5,407 bases of DNA from Lachnospiraceae bacterium UBA1066 (GTDB lineage Bacteria > Bacillota > Clostridia > Lachnospirales > Lachnospiraceae), in NCBI GenBank assembly GCA_002316215.1, contig DCDB01000117.1, positions 1-5,407 of the forward strand. The letters are read 5' to 3'. Both the position numbers and the translations under genes were made by a program. The notes beneath the pieces were generated by a model, which was not told the origin of the DNA, did not search any database, and saw only the letters and a program-made list of their open reading frames with translations. Positions within the stretch are counted from its first letter, which is position 1. Every line of letters starts with the position of its first letter. Below are positions 1 through 4,437 of this stretch, one piece after another.

Positions 1-46
1 CGAGGGATTTTAAGTCCCTTGCGTCTGCCTATTCCGCCACACCAGC
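1..46 (-). tRNA. tRNA-Leu(TAA), 3' part cut by window edge
   Basis: This is the 5' part of a leucine tRNA read on the minus strand. The acceptor 5' strand GCTGGTG ends at base 46. It is followed by a D-arm of the leucine type (GCGGAATAGGCAGACGC) and by the anticodon stem AGGGA/TCCCT around the loop CTTAAAA, which gives anticodon TAA. The long variable arm, T-arm and 3' acceptor strand lie beyond base 1, so acceptor pairing cannot be checked. It is the last tRNA visible in the operon and sits 9 nt after tRNA-Asp. The identity is clear from the loop and the D-arm. Confidence 0.93.
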
Positions 47-55
47 AGATTAAAA

Positions 56-129
56 CGACCCAGAGGGGACTCGGACCCCTGACCTCCGCCGTGACAGGGC
101 GGCGCTCTAACCAACTGAGCCACTGGGCC
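56..129 (-). tRNA. tRNA-Asp(GTC)
   Basis: A complete cloverleaf on the minus strand. The acceptor GGCCCAG pairs with CTGGGTC with one G-U, and the discriminator is G, as usual for Asp. The D-arm is GCTCAGTTGGTTAGAGC. The anticodon stem CCGCC/GGCGG encloses CTGTCAC, giving anticodon GTC. The T-stem AGGGG/CCCCT is perfect, but the T-loop reads TCCGAGT, so position 55 is C where U (later pseudouridine) is nearly universal. No 3' CCA is encoded, so it must be added by tRNA nucleotidyltransferase. The gene lies 46 nt downstream of tRNA-Met and 9 nt upstream of tRNA-Leu. Confidence 0.96.
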
Positions 130-144
130 ATATTGTTTATATGC

Positions 145-164
145 GGCAGCCTCTGCAGGCTGCC
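145..164 (-). other. Stem-loop in the Met-Asp tRNA spacer
   Basis: A perfect 8-bp inverted repeat (GGCAGCCT/AGGCTGCC) with a 4-nt loop lies in the 46-nt spacer between tRNA-Met and tRNA-Asp. On the transcribed minus strand it is followed by GCATATAAAC rather than a T-run, so it does not look like a terminator. It is more likely a processing or spacing structure of the polycistronic tRNA precursor. The structure is read directly from the sequence; the role is inference. Confidence 0.6.
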
Positions 165-175
165 TTGGAAAAAAA

Positions 176-249
176 TGGATCTTCGGGGACTCGAACCCAG
201 GACCGACCGGTTATGAGCCGGTTGCTCTAACCAACTGAGCTAAAGATCC
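176..249 (-). tRNA. tRNA-Met(CAT), probably elongator
   Basis: A complete cloverleaf on the minus strand. The acceptor GGATCTT/AAGATCC pairs fully and the discriminator is A. The D-arm is GCTCAGTTGGTTAGAGC, and the anticodon stem ACCGG/CCGGT encloses CTCATAA, giving anticodon CAT. The first acceptor pair is G-C and the anticodon stem lacks the three consecutive G-C pairs of an initiator, so it is not tRNA-fMet. The body resembles elongator tRNA-Met of clostridial-type Bacillota as I recall it. A lysidine-modified tRNA-Ile2 has the same DNA anticodon and cannot be fully excluded. The T-stem CTGGG/CCCCG has one U-C mismatch (pair 50-64). No CCA is encoded. Confidence 0.9.
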
Positions 250-258
250 GCAAAGAAA

Positions 259-330
259 TGACCCCAAGCAGATTCGGACTGCTGTTACCGCCGTGAAAGG
301 GCGATGTCTTAACCGCTTGACCATGGGGCC
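259..330 (-). tRNA. tRNA-Glu(TTC)
   Basis: A complete cloverleaf on the minus strand. The acceptor GGCCCCA/TGGGGTC has one G-U and the discriminator is A. The D-arm segment TGGTCAAGCGGTTAAGACA is typical of bacterial tRNA-Glu. The anticodon loop CTTTCAC, carrying anticodon TTC, is flanked by a CGCC/GGCG stem. The T-stem AGCAG/CTGCT is perfect, but the T-loop is TCCGAAT with C at position 55, the same departure as in the neighbouring tRNA-Asp. No CCA is encoded. It lies 9 nt upstream of tRNA-Met and 45 nt downstream of tRNA-Asn. Confidence 0.96.
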
Positions 331-339
331 GCATATTCC

Positions 340-372
340 GGCGCTGCATTTGCAGAAATTCCCAACAGCACC
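340..372 (-). other. Stem-loop in the Asn-Glu tRNA spacer
   Basis: In the minus-strand transcript GGTGCTG can pair with CAGCGCC (7 bp, one U-G wobble) around a 19-nt loop. An alternative small hairpin, CTGC-AAAT-GCAG, overlaps its 3' side. The wobble works only in RNA read from the minus strand, which fits a structure in the tRNA precursor. No T-run follows, so it is not a terminator. It occupies most of the 45-nt spacer, much like the hairpin in the Met-Asp spacer. The role is inferred and uncertain. Confidence 0.4.
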
Positions 373-375
373 GAG

Positions 376-447
376 CTCCCCGAGTAGGGCTCGAACCTAC
401 AACCCCTCGGTTAACAGCCGAGTGCTCTACCATTGAGCTATCGAGGA
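376..447 (-). tRNA. tRNA-Asn(GTT)
   Basis: A complete cloverleaf on the minus strand. The acceptor TCCTCGA/TCGGGGA has one T-G pair and the discriminator is G, as expected for Asn. The D-arm is GCTCAATGGTAGAGC. The anticodon stem CTCGG/CCGAG encloses CTGTTAA, giving anticodon GTT. The T-stem GTAGG/CCTAC has the normal loop TTCGAGC. No CCA is encoded. It lies 10 nt downstream of tRNA-Ile. Confidence 0.97.
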
Positions 448-457
448 AAATTATGTA

Positions 458-531
<74 letters not shown>

Positions 532-565
532 TGACGTTCCGTTTCTTACATACGGCACAAAAGAT

Positions 566-594
566 ATAATAGCAGAAAATCTTACTCTTATCAA
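566..594 (-). promoter_or_regulatory. Sigma-70-type promoter of the tRNA operon
   Basis: On the minus strand a -35 box TTGATA (589-594) is followed after exactly 17 nt by a -10 box TATTAT (566-571), each one base off consensus. Seven bases after the -10 box is a G at 558, a plausible start that leaves a leader of about 27 nt before tRNA-Ile. Just upstream of the -35 box, bases 600-622 are strongly A/T-rich and could act as an UP element, common at stable-RNA promoters. Its placement between the phoU terminator and the first tRNA supports the call. Confidence 0.72.
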
Positions 595-751
595 GCCGTT
601 CTTTTTATAAAATTGTAAAATCCGGGAAGAAAACAGCGGACGAAAGTGACTGTAAAGATAAAAGCAATAAACGGAAAAAGAAAATCATCGTTAAAAATTG
701 AAACAGAAAATCTCAGCAGGAAATGGCATCTGAAAACGGCGGTAAAAGCCG

Positions 752-792
752 AAAAAAGCCGCCCGGAAGATGACTTCCATTTACCGGGCGGC
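752..792 (-). terminator. Rho-independent terminator after phoU
   Basis: On the minus strand the 9-bp GC-rich stem GCCGCCCGG/CCGGGCGGC (784-792 with 758-766) closes a 17-nt loop. It is followed directly by six T residues (752-757). It begins 25 nt after the phoU stop codon and should end the pst-phoU transcript before the tRNA operon. A much weaker CGGC/GCCG hairpin followed by TTTT lies just beyond it (733-751) and might act as a backup. On the plus strand no T-run follows the stem, so termination appears to be one-directional. Confidence 0.92.
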
Positions 793-817
793 CGTGATTC
801 CTTTATCCTTTAGTCCT

Positions 818-1501
818 TCAGTCGCTTTCTTTTTTGTAGCGGTCTGTAAATTTAAGCTTTAGCTGGCCGTTGACGACAAAGGAAACCCAGTCGGCAATAT
901 TCGCAGCGTGGTCAGCCATGCGCTCGATGTATTTGTTTATCATGACATAATCCATATACTGCCGGATTCCCTCCGAATTCTGCTTCATAAGTCCGGCAAT
1001 CTCATTATTTATTTCTTTAAAATATATATCTACTTTATCGTCCATATTGATGACGTCAGAAGCAAGAGCGGGGTTGCTGTCCGTAAAACTTTTAAATGTA
1101 TCAACGACCATCTGCTTCATGATGTAGTACATATCGGAAATGTGCTGCGGTTCCTGGACACTGTCACAGGAAGCAAGATGCTTCACGTAAATGGCGATAT
1201 CGCAGCAGTGGTCGGCAATCCTTTCCATATCGCCGATCATCCTCATGTAGGAAGCTATTTTACGCCAGTCGGAGGCCATCGGCTGTTCGCGGATAACGAT
1301 ATTGATACACCTTTCTTCAATTTCATATTCCATGGCGTCGACGGCATCGTCGTGTTTCATGATTTCATTTGCCAGAATAACGGATTTGTTCTGGAATGCA
1401 AAAAGTGTTTTGTCGATGGCGTGGACAATGTCCGCGCTCATGGCGTGGACGCTTTCATTTATATTATCAAGTTCTGCCTGATAATTCTGTCTGGTAGACA
1501 T
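818..1501 (-). CDS. phoU: PhoU, phosphate signalling/transport regulator
   Basis: A 227-residue PhoU, the usual family length. PhoU is a cytoplasmic, all-helical protein of two similar three-helix bundles. In characterised systems it works with PstB and the PhoR-type sensor kinase to restrain phosphate uptake and Pho-regulon expression when phosphate is plentiful. Both internal repeats carry the family's metal-binding signature: ERIADHCCDI (residues 93-102) and ERMADHAANI (193-202), with Glu, Asp and Asp/Asn in the expected places. The start chosen is the ATG at 1501 (MSTRQNYQ), because GGAGG lies 8 nt upstream and it matches the normal N-terminus. An in-frame ATG at 1543 would add 14 residues and has GGGAGG 12 nt upstream; the frame stays open to a TTG at 1567. 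It is the last gene of the operon, 155 nt after pstB, and is followed by a strong terminator. Confidence 0.96.
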   Translation of the reverse strand: MSTRQNYQAELDNINESVHAMSADIVHAIDKTLFAFQNKSVILANEIMKHDDAVDAMEYEIEERCINIVIREQPMASDWRKIASYMRMIGDMERIADHCCDIAIYVKHLASCDSVQEPQHISDMYYIMKQMVVDTFKSFTDSNPALASDVINMDDKVDIYFKEINNEIAGLMKQNSEGIRQYMDYVMINKYIERMADHAANIADWVSFVVNGQLKLKFTDRYKKESD

Positions 1502-1509
1502 TTTTAATA

Positions 1510-1514
1510 CCTCC
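1510..1514 (-). promoter_or_regulatory. Shine-Dalgarno site that sets the phoU start
   Basis: GGAGG on the minus strand lies 8 nt before the ATG at 1501, an ideal spacing. It supports the 227-residue PhoU over the longer in-frame alternatives. A second site, GGGAGG at 1556-1561, lies 12 nt before an in-frame ATG at 1543 and could allow some longer product. Confidence 0.75.
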
Positions 1515-1563
1515 AATAGATTATATACTTCCAAATCATCCATAAAAGTTCTTAACCTCCCTT

Positions 1564-1644
1564 TCAAAAGAAGGTATGCTCTGTGAAAATAGCGGCCTTA
1601 TTTCCGCGTAAGGAGCAGAAGAAGGCTGAACATTTGTTTTTCAT
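1564..1644 (-). CDS. Possible 26-residue small ORF between pstB and phoU
   Basis: A short ORF in the pstB-phoU gap starts with ATG at 1644, 12 nt after the pstB stop, and AGGAG lies 4 nt before it. The predicted peptide begins MKNKCSAFFC, has two cysteines and ends HTFF. It shows no membrane segment or family signature that I recognise. Its TGA stop lies 2 nt before the GGGAGG site upstream of phoU, so translating it could help carry ribosomes from pstB towards phoU. It is in the same frame as pstB, separated from it by a single TGA, so it could equally be the decayed tail of a once longer PstB or a chance ORF. The close Shine-Dalgarno spacing and lack of a known family keep confidence low. 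Confidence 0.22.
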   Translation of the reverse strand: MKNKCSAFFCSLRGNKAAIFTEHTFF

Positions 1645-1656
1645 GAGACTCCTGTT

Positions 1657-2565
1657 TCAGCCGAATCGTCCGGAGATATATTCTTCGGTCTTCTTGTTTT
1701 TCGGATTCAGGAAAATATTATTCGTCGTGTCATATTCAATGATTTCGCCGAGCAGGAAGAAGGCCGTCTTGTCGGAAATGCGGTTGGCCTGCTGCATGTT
1801 GTGCGTGACAATGACAATGGTATATTTTTCCTTCAGCTTCATTGCGAGATCCTCGATCTTCATCGTGGAAATCGGGTCGAGGGCAGAAGTCGGTTCGTCC
1901 ATCAGGATGACTTCCGGTGCGACGGCAAGTGTACGGGCGATGCAGAGCCGCTGCTGCTGGCCGCCGGAGAGACCGAGGGCACTCTTGAAGAGACGATCCT
2001 TGATTTCGCTCCAGATGCCGACTTCCGTAAGGCAGCGTTCAACGATTTCATTAAGTTCTGATCTTTTCTTGATTCCGCGGATTCTCGGGCCGTAGGCGAC
2101 GTTGTCGTAAACGCTCTTGGGAAATGGATTCGGCTGCTGGAAAACCATACCGACTCTCTGCCTGAGAGCGATGGCATTCATATCTTTATAAACATCCGTG
2201 CCGTCAAGGCGGACAGAGCCGTCAATTGCGACGCCTGTTTCCAGGTCGTTCATGCGGTTTAAAGTTTTGAGAAATGTTGATTTTCCGCAGCCGGACGGTC
2301 CGATCAGGGCTGTGATGGAATTTTTATCTACATTGATGCTGATGTCTTTTAGGGCATGGAAGCTTCCGTAATGGAGATTCAGGTCATTGACTGAAAACTT
2401 CGGAATTTTTATTACATTTTCACTCTTATTATATATACCGGTATCTTCTTCGGATTGAGAACGGTTTGTCTCTGCACTGTGGGCCAGCTGGCTGTCTATA
2501 ATATTAATCGCATCCTGTATCATATATTCATCCCACTTTCTGACTGTATTGTCTGCGTGTTTCAT
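1657..2565 (-). CDS. pstB: PstB, phosphate ABC transporter ATPase
   Basis: A 302-residue ATPase subunit that powers phosphate import through PstC-PstA at the inner face of the cytoplasmic membrane. All nucleotide-binding motifs are present: Walker A GPSGCGKST (89-97), the Q-loop in VFQQPNPFP (141-149), signature LSGGQQQR (199-206), Walker B VILMDEP (219-225), D-loop SALD (227-230) and the switch histidine H255. The NPFP following the Q-loop and the LNRMNDL segment are typical of PstB. The family is usually about 250-275 residues. Here about 50 polar, partly acidic residues precede the conserved domain, which begins near VNDLNLHYG (59-67). The ATG at 2565 overlaps the pstA stop in ATGA and has GGGGG 7 nt upstream. 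An ATG at residue 15 is a weaker alternative and would still leave a long extension. Confidence 0.97.
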   Translation of the reverse strand: MKHADNTVRKWDEYMIQDAINIIDSQLAHSAETNRSQSEEDTGIYNKSENVIKIPKFSVNDLNLHYGSFHALKDISINVDKNSITALIGPSGCGKSTFLKTLNRMNDLETGVAIDGSVRLDGTDVYKDMNAIALRQRVGMVFQQPNPFPKSVYDNVAYGPRIRGIKKRSELNEIVERCLTEVGIWSEIKDRLFKSALGLSGGQQQRLCIARTLAVAPEVILMDEPTSALDPISTMKIEDLAMKLKEKYTIVIVTHNMQQANRISDKTAFFLLGEIIEYDTTNNIFLNPKNKKTEEYISGRFG

Positions 2566-3476
2566 TTTGTGTCCCCCATTTTTTTCTTGATGCGTCCTTC
2601 GAGTGTATGAGCCAGAATTGAAAATGTCAGAACCATGATCATGAGGACGGCTGATGAAAGGTTGGCAATTTCTGCAGAATCCGCGGACAGGGCTTCTGTC
2701 CGTGCGCCCCAGATGGCCAGGGACAGTGTCTCGCCGGGGCGGAACGGATTCAGGGCACAGGTCGGAGAGGCGATATTCCAGACGGTCCAGTTAATATCAG
2801 TGCTCATGCCTGCAGTATAAAGGAGCGCGGCTGCTTCACCGAAGCCCCGTCCTGCTGCGAGAATGACACCGGTGATGATGCGCGGCGCTGCGGCCGGCAG
2901 GAGAACCGTAACGATAGTCTGCCTAAGTGTGGCTCCCATACCGAGACTCCCCTTTTTATAGCTTTCGGGTAAAGAGCGGAGAGCGTCTTCTGTCGTAGTG
3001 GATATAAGCGGCAGGCTCAGAATGGAAACGGCAAGTGCTCCTGAGAAAAGGTTCCATTGCGCATGCGTGAGCACAATGAAGACCAGATATCCGAACAGGC
3101 CTACGACGATGGAAGGAAGTGAGGAAAGGGTTTCGATAGCGATGCGCAGAAAGTGTGTGACACGGCCCGGCTTTGCGTATTCCGCCATATATACACCCGA
3201 TAGAATCCCGATCGGCACCGATATCAGAAGTGCGAGAAACACAAGATAAACCGTATTAAAGAACTGATTCCCTATTCCTCCTTTTGCGAAAGCGAACATA
3301 TAAAGCTTAGCTCCGGCAAAGCCTTTGATGATGATATAGCCGGCAAAAGCAAAAAGAAGGACGAGGAAAAAGCCTGCAACCAGATAGAAAACGCCTGTCA
3401 TGACGCGGTCTGCGGCAAGTGCCATACCAATGCGCATATCGCCGCTTGAGTGTTTGCTGCTGTTATTTTGCTGCAT
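2562..3476 (-). CDS. pstA: PstA, phosphate ABC transporter permease
   Basis: A 304-residue membrane permease that pairs with PstC to form the phosphate translocation pathway. About six hydrophobic segments are visible, roughly at residues 28-51, 73-98, 112-137, 143-160, 198-220 and 272-291. The cytoplasmic coupling (EAA) loop that docks on PstB is clear at about 163-196 (EDALRSLPESYKKGSLGMGA, then a TVLLPAA-type end), and a conserved GRGFGEAAALL segment follows it. The start at 3476 has GGGGAG 7 nt upstream and lies inside the end of pstC (14-nt overlap). The stop overlaps the pstB start by 4 nt. The PstA assignment rests on gene order and on the long loop between the last two membrane segments. 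Length and motifs look intact. Confidence 0.96.
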   Translation of the reverse strand: MQQNNSSKHSSGDMRIGMALAADRVMTGVFYLVAGFFLVLLFAFAGYIIIKGFAGAKLYMFAFAKGGIGNQFFNTVYLVFLALLISVPIGILSGVYMAEYAKPGRVTHFLRIAIETLSSLPSIVVGLFGYLVFIVLTHAQWNLFSGALAVSILSLPLISTTTEDALRSLPESYKKGSLGMGATLRQTIVTVLLPAAAPRIITGVILAAGRGFGEAAALLYTAGMSTDINWTVWNIASPTCALNPFRPGETLSLAIWGARTEALSADSAEIANLSSAVLMIMVLTFSILAHTLEGRIKKKMGDTK

Positions 3477-4437
3477 TTTCTGTCTCCCCGTGTTTTCCGA
3501 TCTGATGGACGATAAAGATGAAAAGCAGTGAGATCAGGAAAAGAAGCAGAGCCATAGTCCACAGAGCGGTATTATATTCGCCGCCTTCCATTGCGCCGCC
3601 CATATCTGAGGCAATGGCTGATGTCAGGTTGGAGGTGGCGGAAAGAATACTTTTCGGGAATGCTCTGGTTTTTCCGATGACCATGGCCACCGCAAGCGCT
3701 TCGCCGAATGCACGGGCTAAACCTAAGATGATGCCGGTTAAGACACCGGGTTTAGCAGCCGGAAGCACAATCTGGTAAATGACCTGCCATCTGGTAGCCC
3801 CCATACCGTAAGCGCCTTTTCGGCAGTCCATGGAAACGCCGCGGATCGCATCCGCCGAAAGCGTTGTAATAGAAGGAAAAATCATAACGGCAAGGACGAT
3901 TCCGGCTGCAAGGACGGAAAATCCCTGATTCAGATGAAAAACAGCCTTGAGAAACGGGATCAGGATCGTAAGGCCGATCCAGCCGTAAACGACGGAAGGA
4001 ATCCCGACGAAAATCTCAACGGCAGGCTTCAGAAAACGGTTTCCGAGGACGGGGGCTATTTCTGTCATGAAGATTGCTGCGGCCAGTGAAAACGGTACGG
4101 CAATGAGAAGCGCAAGACCGCAGGTATAGAGGGAGCCGACGATATAGACTGCAGCTCCGACGGTGCCCCCGCCTGCGGAATCATCGGCCGGATTCCAGTC
4201 AGCAGAGAAAAGAAACTCGGTGATGCTGTGTCCGTAAGTTGTGAAGGTTCCGCATCCTTTAATAAAAAGGAAGATGCCGATTGCAATCGGCAGGATAATC
4301 ATGAAAATTCCGGCACCTTTCACAAAGCCGTTCCAAACGTGTTCTTTCGGGAAATTCCCGATATCCCTGGCACGGATCATGGGGCCGGCACTGCTGCCGC
4401 GCCCCGTACTCCGATCGATCGTTTCGACGTTATTCAT
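3463..4437 (-). CDS. pstC: PstC, phosphate ABC transporter permease
   Basis: A 324-residue membrane permease, partner of PstA. A polar N-terminus of about 38 residues is followed by hydrophobic segments near 40-60, 95-125, 145-163, 173-190, 231-254 and 291-311. Between the first two lies an extracytoplasmic stretch containing FLFSADWNP (75-83), a common PstC motif. The EAA loop that contacts PstB is at about 194-228 (ADAIRGVSMDCRKGAYGMGA, then QIVLPAAKPG), followed by GLARAFGEALAV. The ATG at 4437 shares its A with the pstS stop codon (TGATG). Only a weak AGG precedes it about 11 nt upstream, so initiation probably depends on ribosomes that have just finished pstS. The downstream end overlaps pstA by 14 nt. 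Confidence 0.96.
   Translation of the reverse strand: MNNVETIDRSTGRGSSAGPMIRARDIGNFPKEHVWNGFVKGAGIFMIILPIAIGIFLFIKGCGTFTTYGHSITEFLFSADWNPADDSAGGGTVGAAVYIVGSLYTCGLALLIAVPFSLAAAIFMTEIAPVLGNRFLKPAVEIFVGIPSVVYGWIGLTILIPFLKAVFHLNQGFSVLAAGIVLAVMIFPSITTLSADAIRGVSMDCRKGAYGMGATRWQVIYQIVLPAAKPGVLTGIILGLARAFGEALAVAMVIGKTRAFPKSILSATSNLTSAIASDMGGAMEGGEYNTALWTMALLLFLISLLFIFIVHQIGKHGETENAAK

Noticed and set aside
595..751. Possible small RNA or gene in the AT-rich space between the phoU terminator and the tRNA promoter
   Set aside because: I see no open frame with a ribosome site and no strong hairpin plus T-run other than the weak one near 733-751. Only the AT-rich stretch next to the tRNA promoter is suggestive.
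908..1507. A 199-codon open frame on the plus strand, antisense to phoU
   Set aside because: It lies wholly within the convincing phoU gene, has no Shine-Dalgarno site or recognisable domain, and is best explained as a shadow of phoU codon usage.
1518..1570. Possible internal phoU promoter (a TATAAT in the gap, or TTGAAA with a poor -10)
   Set aside because: The TATAAT has no convincing -35 at a suitable distance and would start transcription inside the Shine-Dalgarno site. The TTGAAA has only TATGGA 17 nt downstream.
1593..1608. Small GCGG/CCGC hairpin between pstB and phoU as an attenuator or terminator
   Set aside because: The stem is only 4 bp with an 8-nt loop and no T-run follows, so it is too weak to support a call.
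1902..2177. A 91-codon minus-strand frame inside pstB
   Set aside because: It overlaps the Walker B and signature region of pstB in another frame and has no independent support.
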